A stretch of 64,000 nucleotides of DNA from JBBQLG01 sp964251665 (GTDB lineage Bacteria > Bacteroidota > Bacteroidia > Cytophagales > Spirosomataceae), in the NCBI GenBank assembly GCA_964251665.1, contig CAXUKO010000001.1, positions 434,001 to 498,000 of the forward strand, in the 5' to 3' direction. Of the stretch, positions 49,783 through 58,316 are shown in pieces. How positions within the stretch are numbered: position 1 is the stretch's first letter; each line of letters begins with the position of its first letter. Below the pieces are notes generated by a model that was not told where the DNA came from, made no database searches, and worked only from the letters and a program-made list of their open reading frames with translations. A program made the translations under genes and the position numbers.

Positions 49783-52215
49783 ATGGGTCGCTTAAATGCC
49801 CACCTTCGCGCCCTGCTAAACCGGATCATTATAAGATCAGGCAGGAAACACATATTGATTCTGTTACTCATCGGCTGCTCGTTCAGAGCGGGCGGAGCAA
49901 CGCCTGTGCCATCGCAGCCGGTGGCGCGCAACGGCCTACTGGATGCCCGCTCCGTTGATTTTACAGAGCAGGATGTTAAGCTGAACGGCATCTGGAAGTG
50001 GTACTGGCAGGAATTGCGCCTACCCGGCGAGCCGGAAACGCGGTTTGAGTACACATCATTTCCGCAGTCTTGGGCACACAGTAGCTGGCACAATACCCCC
50101 ATATCGGCGCAGGGGTATGCTACTTATGCCCTTACCATTCTCCTGCCCGCGCAACCCGGCCCGCTGCTGCTCGAAGTGCCCGATCAATACAGTGCTTACC
50201 GGCTTTTCATCAACGGCAAAGCTGTTGCCAACAATGGTACGCCCGGCCGCACCGAAGCTACAACCATACCCTACTGGTCTACCCAACTCGTGGCCCTGCC
50301 CGATTCCAGCCGGACGCTGCACCTGCTGCTACAGGTCGCCAACTTTCATCATTCCAAGGGCGGCCCCTACAAATCCCTGTGGCTGGGTAATGCGGCCCGG
50401 TTACAGCAGGCATATACACTGGCGCGGGCGTCCGACTTTTTCCTGACGGGTTGTCTGTTCATGGGTGGCCTTTTCTTTCTGGGCCTGTTCATGTTTGGCC
50501 GAAACGACCGGGCTATTCTTTATTTTTCGCTGTTCTGTCTGTTCTATAGCTACCGGATTGTCGGGTCGGAACAGTATGCGCTGCACACCATTTTCCCGAA
50601 TCTGAGCTGGTTTCTGACCATTCGGCTCGAGTACCTGTCGCTGTTTCTGGCTGTGGCCGTGTTTGTGGTTTACACCCGTTCCCTGTACCCCGACGATACC
50701 AACCCGTTGTTTATGAAGGGCTTGTCAGGAGTATGCTTTGCGCTGGCGGGCTGTGTGGTTATTTTTCCGCCTATCCTGTTCTCGCAGCTTATCAATCCGT
50801 TTCTGGGGCTACTGTTCATGTACATTGCCTATGCCTTTTATGTGTACACGGCAGCAGCCCGAAATCACCGGCCGGGTGCTAACTACGCGCTCATGAGTAC
50901 GGCCCTGTTGCTGACGGTGGTCGTGCTGGTTATTCTGAAGTATTTTCACGTCGCTACGCCCGATAAAGCGGCCGTTTTCCTGGGTTATATCGGCTTCTTT
51001 TTTCTACAGTCGCTGATTCTTTCCTTCCGGTTTGCCTACGCGCTCAAAGACGCTAAAAACCAGGCCGAGAGTGGTTTAAAGGCTAAAAGTGAGTTTCTGA
51101 GCATCATGAGTCACGAGATTCGGACACCCCTCAATGCGGTGATTGGCATGACGTATCTGTTGCAGGAAGATAAACCACGCCCCGATCAGAAACCGCATCT
51201 GGAGGCCATGCTTTTTTCGGCTAAAAACCTGCTTAACATCGTCAATGACATTCTGGATTTCAGCAAAATCGAAGCAGGTAAAATTACCATCGAAGCCATC
51301 CCGATTGATCCGGCGACCATTGCGCAGAGCGTAATTGCCACCTATCGGTCGGTAGCGGAAGAAAAAAACATTGCCCTGCGGCTGGTAGTCGATGCCCGAC
51401 TCAAAACGAAAGTACTTGGCGACCCAACGCGGTTATCGCAGGTATTTAGTAACCTGGTGCAGAACGCCATCAAGTTTACGCAGGAAGGCTGGGTTGAGTT
51501 GCGGCTTAACATCGAGCGGGAAAACCAATCGGAACTTACACTCAACATAGCCGTTGAAGACACCGGTATTGGCATTTCTCCCGAGAAACAGGCCATGATT
51601 TTCAACCAGTTTACTCAGGCCGACGCGTCCATGTCGCGGAGTTTCGGCGGAACGGGGCTGGGTCTGGCGATCTGCAAACACATTCTGGCCAAACAGGGCG
51701 TTGCACTACAGGTCCGAAGTGAACTGGGCCGGGGCGCTACGTTTTTCTTTACGCAGACGTTTACGAAGGTCGCCGAACCGGAACTGCCGACTGCTGATCC
51801 GGCACTGCTGCCACCGAAGCCGGTGGTCAGCCGCAAACCTTTATCGGGGATTTCGGTTCTGCTCGTGGAAGACTATCCCATGAATGTGCTCTTTGCCAAA
51901 GGTCTGCTGGAGCGGTTGGGAGCTACTGTGGACGTGGCGACCAACGGGCAGGAAGCGCTGGATCAGTTGGATGCCGCGCGACACCATCTGGTGCTGATGG
52001 ATTTGCAGATGCCCGTGATGGATGGCTACGAATCGACCCGGCTGATGCGGGAACGGGGCGAAACGCTGCCCATTATCGCGCTCACGGCGGGAATTGCCAA
52101 CGGGATGGAAAACAAGGTGCAGGAGCAGGGCCTGGACGATGTGCTGCTGAAACCCTTCACCCCGGACGCGCTAATTAGTGTGATTCAGAAATACGTTAAA
52201 CCGGCCGAAACCTGA
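49783..52215 (+). CDS. 7TMR-DISM hybrid sensor histidine kinase/response regulator
   Basis: This 810-residue membrane sensor has an N-terminal signal/TM region, an extracytoplasmic beta-sandwich (about 60-210; YATYALTILLPAQPGPLLLE, YRLFINGKAVANNG), seven transmembrane helices (about 215-405) of the 7TMR-DISM type, then a HisKA domain with His444 (FLSIMSHEIRTPLNAVIGM), an ATPase domain (NAIKFT, VEDTGIGISPEKQ, GGTGLGLAI) and a C-terminal receiver with Asp740 (LVLMDLQMPVMDG). It can autophosphorylate and pass phosphate within one chain. The ligand, expected to be a carbohydrate, is unknown. No output regulator is adjacent. Confidence 0.93.
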   Translation: MGRLNAHLRALLNRIIIRSGRKHILILLLIGCSFRAGGATPVPSQPVARNGLLDARSVDFTEQDVKLNGIWKWYWQELRLPGEPETRFEYTSFPQSWAHSSWHNTPISAQGYATYALTILLPAQPGPLLLEVPDQYSAYRLFINGKAVANNGTPGRTEATTIPYWSTQLVALPDSSRTLHLLLQVANFHHSKGGPYKSLWLGNAARLQQAYTLARASDFFLTGCLFMGGLFFLGLFMFGRNDRAILYFSLFCLFYSYRIVGSEQYALHTIFPNLSWFLTIRLEYLSLFLAVAVFVVYTRSLYPDDTNPLFMKGLSGVCFALAGCVVIFPPILFSQLINPFLGLLFMYIAYAFYVYTAAARNHRPGANYALMSTALLLTVVVLVILKYFHVATPDKAAVFLGYIGFFFLQSLILSFRFAYALKDAKNQAESGLKAKSEFLSIMSHEIRTPLNAVIGMTYLLQEDKPRPDQKPHLEAMLFSAKNLLNIVNDILDFSKIEAGKITIEAIPIDPATIAQSVIATYRSVAEEKNIALRLVVDARLKTKVLGDPTRLSQVFSNLVQNAIKFTQEGWVELRLNIERENQSELTLNIAVEDTGIGISPEKQAMIFNQFTQADASMSRSFGGTGLGLAICKHILAKQGVALQVRSELGRGATFFFTQTFTKVAEPELPTADPALLPPKPVVSRKPLSGISVLLVEDYPMNVLFAKGLLERLGATVDVATNGQEALDQLDAARHHLVLMDLQMPVMDGYESTRLMRERGETLPIIALTAGIANGMENKVQEQGLDDVLLKPFTPDALISVIQKYVKPAET

Positions 52216-52225
52216 CCGCGCCGGT

Positions 52226-52651
52226 ATGAAAAAAGCTGCCATGACAACCGATGAAATTTATGATCTGCTGGCCGAAGCCATCAACGAGGTGATTCCCGAA
52301 CCCTGGGCCATTGCCCGCCTGAATGTGCAATATCTCGCCAGTGGTAACGAAACCGAGTTTAGCGGCACTTACCTCACCAAAGCCGGTGAAGCGCAGTTTT
52401 TGCCCTCCGAATTCCCGATTGAGGCCATTGAAGCCATTGAAACGCTGCACACTCTCCGTAAAAACAGCGGCTTTCCCCGGTGGAATAACCTGCATATCGA
52501 CCTGTCAGCTAAAGGCGATTTCGCGATCAACTTCACTTGGGATCAGGAGATTCAGGATGAAGATGAGCATTTCATGAACGGCGGCACGGCAAAAGAGTGG
52601 GCCAGAATCCGGGCTGAGAAGTACGGGGAAAGTACGTCCTCACCGGGTTAA
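52226..52651 (+). CDS. YezG-like (DUF600) putative immunity/antitoxin protein
   Basis: This 141-residue cytosolic protein resembles the YezG family of immunity proteins through the start DEIYDLLAEAINEVIPEPWA and the later regions EFSGTYLTKAGEAQFLPSEF and LHIDLSAKGDFAINFTWDQE. That match is from memory and is moderate. No toxin (LXG or other polymorphic) gene is adjacent, so it would be an orphan. It starts ten bases after the kinase stop, in the same direction, and is likely cotranscribed. Its last codons (SSPG) and stop are encoded by an inverted repeat. Confidence 0.5.
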   Translation: MKKAAMTTDEIYDLLAEAINEVIPEPWAIARLNVQYLASGNETEFSGTYLTKAGEAQFLPSEFPIEAIEAIETLHTLRKNSGFPRWNNLHIDLSAKGDFAINFTWDQEIQDEDEHFMNGGTAKEWARIRAEKYGESTSSPG

Positions 52652-52708
52652 AACCTGGCGTAAAACATAGTCTAATTGCTTTGCTCGGGTTAAAACCCGG
52701 TGAGAACG
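52635..52708. repeat. Inverted repeat with CACCGGGTTAAAACC arms
   Basis: The left arm CGTCCTCACCGGGTTAAAAC and the right arm GGGTTAAAACCCGGTGAGAA pair imperfectly across about 30 bases. The right arm itself contains the palindrome GGGTTAAAACCC. It overlaps the 3' end of the YezG-like gene and lies against the convergent GH16 gene. Confidence 0.65.
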
Positions 52709-52711
52709 TGT

Positions 52712-53581
52712 CTACCTGGATTCCAACGGATATACCCGCACATAATCCACGTCCATCTTCTGCGGAAAAATCGTGTCGTCAACGCCTTTTTGCCCGCCCC
52801 AGTCACCACCAATGGCAACATTCAGCAGGAGGTGAAACTTCTGATCGAAGGGCCATTTGTCCCATGCCCAACTGCTTTCTTTAACCACTTCTAAATAAGG
52901 ACTGTCATCAATCAATAATTTGATCCGGTCGGGATACCATTCCAGCGCATAGACGTGAAACGCACTCATCGCTGTGGGCACAGTAACGATGCTGGTTTTC
53001 TGCGTATTAATCTTGAAGTTGTACGCTTTGGTGTGCAGGGTACCGTGAACAACCGTCGGGTCGAAGCCAACATGCTCCATAATGTCAATTTCGCCATTAT
53101 CCGGCCAGTAGTCGTTGCCGTAGGTTTGGTTGGTGGCCAGCATCCAGATGGCGGGCCAGGTACCGGTACCCTGTGGTAATTTCGCCCGAATCTCAAACCG
53201 GCCATACAGCCAGTCGCCCTTTTTTTTGGTTACCAGCCGGGCTGAAGTATAGCTTTTACCGCTCAGGTACTCTTTTATGGCTTCGATGGAAAGTATGCCA
53301 TTCTCGACATGGGCGTTTTTCAAAACTTTTGTATAGTATTCGAGTTCATTGTTACCCCAGCCGCTGCCACCAACATCATACCCCCACTTGGTAGAATCCG
53401 GTAAGCCGGCATAATCAAATTCGTCCTGCCAGACGGGCGTTTTACCAAACGAATAGGTAACGGCGGCAGGTGGTGTAGTCGAGACGGGTGCAGGCGGGAT
53501 GGTCGCGGTTGTGGTACCCGACGTTTTACAGGCCTGCCCAAACACCAGGCAGAATAAACAAAGTGAAAGTAGAGGTTTCAT
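52712..53581 (-). CDS. GH16-family glycoside hydrolase, lipoprotein
   Basis: This 289-residue beta-glucanase-like protein has a lipobox (VFGQAC, Cys18) and a Thr/Pro-rich linker (20-42), then the GH16 jelly roll. The catalytic ExDxxE sequence is Glu164-Ile-Asp166-Ile-Met-Glu169 in DNGEIDIMEHVG. Substrate-binding aromatic residues are in GSGWGNNELEYYT and TWPAIWMLAT. The end is VDYVRVYPLESR. Features fit laminarinase-type 1,3-beta-glucanases, but kappa-carrageenase and other members share this fold. Cell-surface anchoring fits polysaccharide use. Confidence 0.92.
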   Translation of the reverse strand: MKPLLSLCLFCLVFGQACKTSGTTTATIPPAPVSTTPPAAVTYSFGKTPVWQDEFDYAGLPDSTKWGYDVGGSGWGNNELEYYTKVLKNAHVENGILSIEAIKEYLSGKSYTSARLVTKKKGDWLYGRFEIRAKLPQGTGTWPAIWMLATNQTYGNDYWPDNGEIDIMEHVGFDPTVVHGTLHTKAYNFKINTQKTSIVTVPTAMSAFHVYALEWYPDRIKLLIDDSPYLEVVKESSWAWDKWPFDQKFHLLLNVAIGGDWGGQKGVDDTIFPQKMDVDYVRVYPLESR

Positions 53582-53679
53582 AACACTAGTATAGGTTCGA
53601 TTGGCCAGGAATTGTCCTAAAGATAGAGAGAATAGCTAATTTTTAAGACAGGCTGGCCAGTTGTGTAGAAACAGGCACA

Positions 53680-54744
53680 TCATAAGTCAATGGATACATC
53701 CGCGCTGGTAGGGTAACCGGTACAGGTCAATATCCAGCCTTCGCTCAAGTCGCGCTCCGTCAGCACATCGTTTATTGTCATCTGTACGCTTCCCGACCGA
53801 AGCTGGGCGATACAGGTAGAACAGCGACCACCCCGGCAACTATAGGGCAACCGGATGCCGTGATCAAGGGCCGCTTGTAAAATAGAGTGATAAGGTGGTA
53901 CGTCAAGCTTGTACTTAGTACCCCGAAAACGCACGTTGATGTGGTGGCTTTTGGCTAGTTCAGGATGTGAACTGCCGGAAGGTGAGTTGGTGACTATGGG
54001 CGTAGTAACAAAGTTTTCCCGCCGGATCTGCTCTGCCCGAACGCCCTCGAACAGTAACGTAACAGTCACCATCCGCATAAACTCAAATGGCCCGCAAACG
54101 TAAAACCGGATGCTCCCAAGTGTCGCTCCCGAAGGAAGTAAAGCCGGTAAGAGACTTTCGAGCAACACATTATTTAACCGGCCCCGCCTGCCAGTCCATT
54201 GATCGGACGGTTGGCTGAGTACGTGAATGAGCCGGAAGCGGTCGGCATAGTCACGTTGCAGCGCGTCCAGCTGATCGCGGAAAATAATACTGCGCTCACG
54301 GGTGTTGGCATCCAGCAGCGAAACGCGGCTGTTAGGTTCGTGCCGCAAGATATCTTTCAGGATTGAAAACAAGGGCGTGATGCCGCTGCCCGCGCCAATC
54401 AGTACCACATCGCGGCCGGTTGCCGGGGCGGGGTCAAGGGTAAATCGTCCCGCTGGTGGCAGGGTTGTCAGCACATCGCCAACGCGCAGGTAGTCGAGCA
54501 GATAGCGGGATATGGCACCGTTCTCAACCCGTTTGATGGTTACACTCAGCGGCTCGCCCGGTGCCGAACTGATGGAGTAGGAACGCCGGGATTCGTGGCC
54601 TGCTATCGTCAGCAGAAACGTCAGAAACTGTCCGGAACGGTACACCACAGGCCGACCGTCGAGAGTCTCCAGGACAAGGGTGTGGGTATCTGCGGTTTCT
54701 TTCAGGATAGCGACAATCCGCAGGCGTAGTACATCATCAGTCAT
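53680..54744 (-). CDS. Ferredoxin-NADP(H) reductase-type flavoprotein with 2Fe-2S domain
   Basis: This 354-residue protein is of the PaaE/class IA flavodoxin-reductase-like type. The FAD domain has RRSYSISSAP (about 54-63), the NAD(P) domain has VVLIGAGSGITPLFSILKD and VCGPFEFM, and the C-terminal plant-type 2Fe-2S ferredoxin carries LPYSCRGGRCSTCIAQLRSG plus a later Cys in WILTCTGYP. It would move electrons from NAD(P)H to an oxygenase or other acceptor. The partner is not in the window. The P450 at 40432 is of peroxide-using type and would not need it. Confidence 0.92.
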   Translation of the reverse strand: MTDDVLRLRIVAILKETADTHTLVLETLDGRPVVYRSGQFLTFLLTIAGHESRRSYSISSAPGEPLSVTIKRVENGAISRYLLDYLRVGDVLTTLPPAGRFTLDPAPATGRDVVLIGAGSGITPLFSILKDILRHEPNSRVSLLDANTRERSIIFRDQLDALQRDYADRFRLIHVLSQPSDQWTGRRGRLNNVLLESLLPALLPSGATLGSIRFYVCGPFEFMRMVTVTLLFEGVRAEQIRRENFVTTPIVTNSPSGSSHPELAKSHHINVRFRGTKYKLDVPPYHSILQAALDHGIRLPYSCRGGRCSTCIAQLRSGSVQMTINDVLTERDLSEGWILTCTGYPTSADVSIDL

Positions 54745-54819
54745 AACAAAAGGCCGTTTTCAGGGCGACCGGTACAGGGAGAACAGCCTTTTGGCGAATA
54801 GGTTACTGCGGCCTGCCAG

Positions 54820-57318
54820 TTACCGGCCTCCCTTGTCGTCGTTGCTGATTTTACGGCTCTGTTTACCCCCGCTGCTCATCTGACCAAACCGCCACTCGAA
54901 AGCCAGCTGCACCTGCCGGTTGACGTAGTAGGAAGTAGACTGCGCTGTAAACGTGGGAGCGGCCTGAGTCTGGGTTTGCCGAACATCCCGCGCCAGCGGA
55001 TTTGTAACCCGCAGACTCAGACTGGCTTTTTTGTCCCAGAACTCGCGCTTGGCCGACACTTGGTAGTACTGCCAGCCGCTGCTGCGCCCTTGCAGCGTAA
55101 CCCAGCCAGTATTGAAATACGAGTTGAACTGAAGCGTCACGGCTTTATCCAGTTTGTAGGTCAGGTTGGTGTTCAGGCTACCGATCCAACCGGCGTTTTG
55201 CTGACCGAGGGCCGGACTGCGCAGGTCGAGGTACTGAATTTCGGTGCCGACGTTCAGCGTCAGCTTTTTGACGATCTCACCGGACAGATTAACGTTTAGA
55301 CCGTAGATACCGCGCTGACCAATGTTTTGTGGTTTAGTGAGGGCAACACCCGAGGTATCCACCGTGGCAAGGTATTCAATGGCATTATTGGTTTGTCGCC
55401 AGTAGAGTGCGGAGTTGATCGAGATGCCTTTTTTGGTCGTCAGGCTGTGGGCGAGTTCGGTGGCGTGGCTTAGTTCAGGGTTCAGGTCCGGGTTGCCGGT
55501 AACAATGTTTTTGGGGTCCGACTGATTTACCCAGGGGTTCAGGTTCCAGATTTGGGGCCGCTGAATCCGCTGCGTATAGCTCACTTTGACCGTATGAATC
55601 CCAATGCCTTTTGACAGCGTCACGCTTGGAATCAGGTTGGTGTAGCGGCTTGCTAATTGCGTCTGCGTAGTTTTAAAGTCACCGTCAATCACCGTTCGTT
55701 CGTAGCGGGCACCGGCGTTGAGATTCCATTTGTGCCGGTTGCTAATCGTCAGAGCGGTGTAGCCTGAATAAACCCGCTGCGTGTAGGCAAAGTCATTGGA
55801 TAAGGACGGATCCGGTATGAGCGCACCCGCTCCGTCGGCCGACTGCTCGACACGGAACTCGCTGCCAATATCCCGCAGGATGGCTTTCGCCCCGACGTCG
55901 AGTTTTATGTTGGTCGTGTCGCGTTGGGTGCGGATCGTAAATGGCTGGCTATAATCGGTCTGGAATGTGTATTCTTTGTTTCGGCTATAGTTGCTGCTGT
56001 GCTGGCGGTAGATCAACTGGTTGTATTCGGTCGGACTGGAGGAGCCGTAGCGGTCGGTATCGTAGAAATAGTTGTCCGGCATCCGGCTGTATTGAGTCAG
56101 CACGGAGAATTCACCCCGGCCATCAACGCCCTTCTTCTGGGCTAATGTCTTCGTATACCCAAAGTCGATCTGCCCGTTGCCGTAGGGATTCTTAAACTGA
56201 ACATCGTTCCGAAACTGCTGCAACAGCGTACCGTCGGGGGCTGTCAATCGGTTCATGGTGACGCTGTTATTGGGGAAATCACCACCCCAAACTGTGGCCG
56301 CTGCGTTGAGCCGGTTGGTACTGTCGATGTCGTAGTCGAGACTCAATTCGCCGTTACCAACCGTGCTGGTATTAGCGCTCGCACTTTGCTGATTGAGTAT
56401 ATTCACCGGCCGGTTATCGAGCAGCGTAGTTCGGCTGGTTTCGCTCCTGCTGATTTGACGGAACTGATTGGTGTTCAACGAGAGGGCCGCGCCAAACTTC
56501 TTCGTGCGCAGGTTCAGATTGGTACCCAGACTGCGGTAAGCCCGGTCGAAATCACCGGCAGCCGCATTGATTGAGCCGTTGAAGCCCTGCAACGCTTTTT
56601 TGGTAATGATGTTGATGACGCCTGCCGACCCTTCGGCGTCGTATTTGGCTCCCGGACTGGTGATAACCTCGATGGCTTTAATGGTGTTGGCGGGCATCTG
56701 CCGAAGCGCGTCGGCAAGGTTGCGGGCCATCATTGCCGACGGTTTGCCGTTGATAAGCACTTTAATATTACCGCTACCCCGCATCTGCACGTTTCCGCTA
56801 AGGTCCACGGTGAGCATCGGTACCTTTCGCAGTACATCGGCCGCTGTACCACCCGCGTTCGAGATGTCTTTCTCGGCGTTATAAACCAGGCGGTCACCTT
56901 TGTCTTCCATCAACGCTTTCTGCCCCACAACGTCGACCTGATTGAGCGTTTTGGTATCGGGCGACAACAGAAGTTTACCCATATTGACGGCCGGTAAGTC
57001 AGCCGAGACCAGCACCTTTTCAATAGTTTTACTGCGATACCCAACTGAAGAGACCAGGAGCCGGTAGGTGCCGACTGAGACTTTCGGAATAGCGAACGCC
57101 CCCTGCTCGTCGGTAGTAGCGCCGGTTATCGGGGTGCCGCCCAGCGGTTTGCTGTCGGGGGCGAGTAGTGCAACCGTAGCGAAGGGAACAGGTTTGCCGC
57201 TAACACTATCGGCTACCGTTCCTTTCACCACGTAAGGACTGGTTAATGGTGTGGATTGGGCGGCTACAAGGCCCGAAAAGAGACAAAGGCAACTAATTAA
57301 CAGGAAGAAGTTTTTCAT
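54820..57318 (-). CDS. TonB-dependent receptor-like outer-membrane beta-barrel protein
   Basis: This 832-residue outer-membrane protein has a signal peptide (ending GLVAAQ, about 21), a carboxypeptidase-regulatory-like domain (about 30-110), a plug (about 120-235; DVLRKVPMLTVDLSGNVQMR, VLINGKPSAMMARN) and a barrel of the outer-membrane beta-barrel family 14/TonB_dep type. The C-terminus ends polar (RKISNDDKGGR) after LAFEWRFGQ, which is unusual compared with most receptors. Upstream lies a phased GTTAA array and a -7 element, suggesting activator control. The ligand is unknown; the group is sometimes regulated by two-component systems. Confidence 0.9.
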   Translation of the reverse strand: MKNFFLLISCLCLFSGLVAAQSTPLTSPYVVKGTVADSVSGKPVPFATVALLAPDSKPLGGTPITGATTDEQGAFAIPKVSVGTYRLLVSSVGYRSKTIEKVLVSADLPAVNMGKLLLSPDTKTLNQVDVVGQKALMEDKGDRLVYNAEKDISNAGGTAADVLRKVPMLTVDLSGNVQMRGSGNIKVLINGKPSAMMARNLADALRQMPANTIKAIEVITSPGAKYDAEGSAGVINIITKKALQGFNGSINAAAGDFDRAYRSLGTNLNLRTKKFGAALSLNTNQFRQISRSETSRTTLLDNRPVNILNQQSASANTSTVGNGELSLDYDIDSTNRLNAAATVWGGDFPNNSVTMNRLTAPDGTLLQQFRNDVQFKNPYGNGQIDFGYTKTLAQKKGVDGRGEFSVLTQYSRMPDNYFYDTDRYGSSSPTEYNQLIYRQHSSNYSRNKEYTFQTDYSQPFTIRTQRDTTNIKLDVGAKAILRDIGSEFRVEQSADGAGALIPDPSLSNDFAYTQRVYSGYTALTISNRHKWNLNAGARYERTVIDGDFKTTQTQLASRYTNLIPSVTLSKGIGIHTVKVSYTQRIQRPQIWNLNPWVNQSDPKNIVTGNPDLNPELSHATELAHSLTTKKGISINSALYWRQTNNAIEYLATVDTSGVALTKPQNIGQRGIYGLNVNLSGEIVKKLTLNVGTEIQYLDLRSPALGQQNAGWIGSLNTNLTYKLDKAVTLQFNSYFNTGWVTLQGRSSGWQYYQVSAKREFWDKKASLSLRVTNPLARDVRQTQTQAAPTFTAQSTSYYVNRQVQLAFEWRFGQMSSGGKQSRKISNDDKGGR

Positions 57319-57359
57319 AACGGGGTGGCACTAAACAAGACCGGATGTGACAGGACGGG

Positions 57360-57367
57360 CAAAAGTA
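57360..57367 (-). promoter_or_regulatory. Candidate -7 element of the 54820-57318 gene
   Basis: On the minus strand it reads TACTTTTG, a perfect TAnnTTTG match 42 bases before the start codon. There is no TTG at -33, consistent with activator dependence. Confidence 0.45.
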
Positions 57368-57400
57368 AAAGCCTTTCAAACCAGTATAGGCTACCGAATT

Positions 57401-57446
57401 GTTAAGGTTTGTTAAGGCAACGGTTAAGAATTGTTAAACCTGTTAA
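57401..57446 (-). promoter_or_regulatory. Phased array of five TTAAC sites
   Basis: GTTAA occurs at 57401, 57411, 57423, 57433 and 57442 on the plus strand (TTAAC on the minus), spaced 10, 12, 10 and 9 bases. All copies face the same way, roughly one helical turn apart, just upstream of where the -33 region would be. This resembles an OmpR/PhoB-type binding region. Confidence 0.5.
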
Positions 57447-57462
57447 AAGATTGTGTGAGTGG

Positions 57463-57488
57463 TAGGCTAAATTGATCGAATTAGCCTA
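57463..57488. repeat. Short inverted repeat in the divergent intergenic region
   Basis: TAGGCTAA and TTAGCCTA flank a 10-base spacer. It may be an operator or a hairpin; no further support. Confidence 0.35.
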
Positions 57489-57611
57489 AAGATGCTAAAA
57501 GGGGCCTTATGGTTGCATCGCAGCCTAGAAGAATGACAGAAAAGATTCAGGAAGCGTAGTAATATATCGTCGATAATCCGCGTATTTCCCGTCAAATCCC
57601 ACACGTGAACC

Positions 57612-58241
57612 ATGAGTGAACGAATACAACTGAAAGGACTAAGTTGCTGGCTTATTTTACTACTAACTACGGGCTGGCTACAGGCGCAACCGGTCACTTA
57701 TGAACAGCAGATTATGGCGCACCGGTCGGACTATAAAGCCGAGTTCCGGGCGTCGGCTAGTAGTCCACTGCATAGCAACAGTGACCTGATGGGGTTACGC
57801 TTTTACGCGCCTGACGTCCGCTACCGCGTGGAAGCTACCGTGCGCTTAACGCCCGATGCGGAGCCATTCGACCTGCCAACTTACAGCGGTAAAACCCAGC
57901 CGCACGTTAAATATGCCGTGGTATCGTTTACTCTAAATGGTCATCCTTATGAGTTAGCCGTGTTCCGCAGCCTGAATCTAATGCAACTACCCCAGTACCG
58001 CGATTATTTGTTTCTACCTTTTAAAGATGCTACGTCTGGCAAAGAGACATACGGTGGTGGCCGCTACCTCGACCTGCGGCTGCGCGATATCCAGGCGGGT
58101 AAACTTATGCTTGACTTCAACAAAGCCTATAATCCGTACTGCGCCTACGCCGATGGGTATTCTTGCCCTATTCCTCCCAGGGAAAACCAATTGCCCATTG
58201 CCATCGAAGCTGGCGAAAAGACCTACGCCAAACTGCACTGA
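57612..58241 (+). CDS. DUF1684 domain protein, secreted
   Basis: This 209-residue protein has a signal peptide (ending TGWLQAQ, about 27) and the DUF1684 fold: YEQQIMAHRSDYKAEFR, FYAPDVRYRVEATVRLTP, FLPFKDATSGKETYGGGRYLDL and the characteristic NKAYNPYCAYADGYSCPIPP with ENQLPIAIEAGEK. Function is not established; the motif with Cys, Tyr and Pro is strongly conserved in the family. Divergently transcribed from the TonB-like gene, with a strong bidirectional hairpin after the stop. Confidence 0.92.
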   Translation: MSERIQLKGLSCWLILLLTTGWLQAQPVTYEQQIMAHRSDYKAEFRASASSPLHSNSDLMGLRFYAPDVRYRVEATVRLTPDAEPFDLPTYSGKTQPHVKYAVVSFTLNGHPYELAVFRSLNLMQLPQYRDYLFLPFKDATSGKETYGGGRYLDLRLRDIQAGKLMLDFNKAYNPYCAYADGYSCPIPPRENQLPIAIEAGEKTYAKLH

Positions 58242-58257
58242 TAGTAAGAAGCATACT

Positions 58258-58293
58258 AAAATGGCCAGGCTGAGATCTCAGCCTGGCCATTTT
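58258..58293. terminator. Bidirectional terminator
   Basis: A perfect palindrome, AAAATGGCCAGGCTGA / TCAGCCTGGCCATTTT around GATC, ends both the DUF1684 gene and the DUF4405-type gene on the other strand. Confidence 0.88.
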
Positions 58294-58316
58294 ACAGTCC
58301 AACTATAGCAAGTAGA

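Noticed and set aside
40432..54744. P450 and ferredoxin reductase as redox partners
   Set aside because: The P450 has CYP152 hallmarks and should use peroxide; the reductase gene is 12 kb away, so pairing is not supported.
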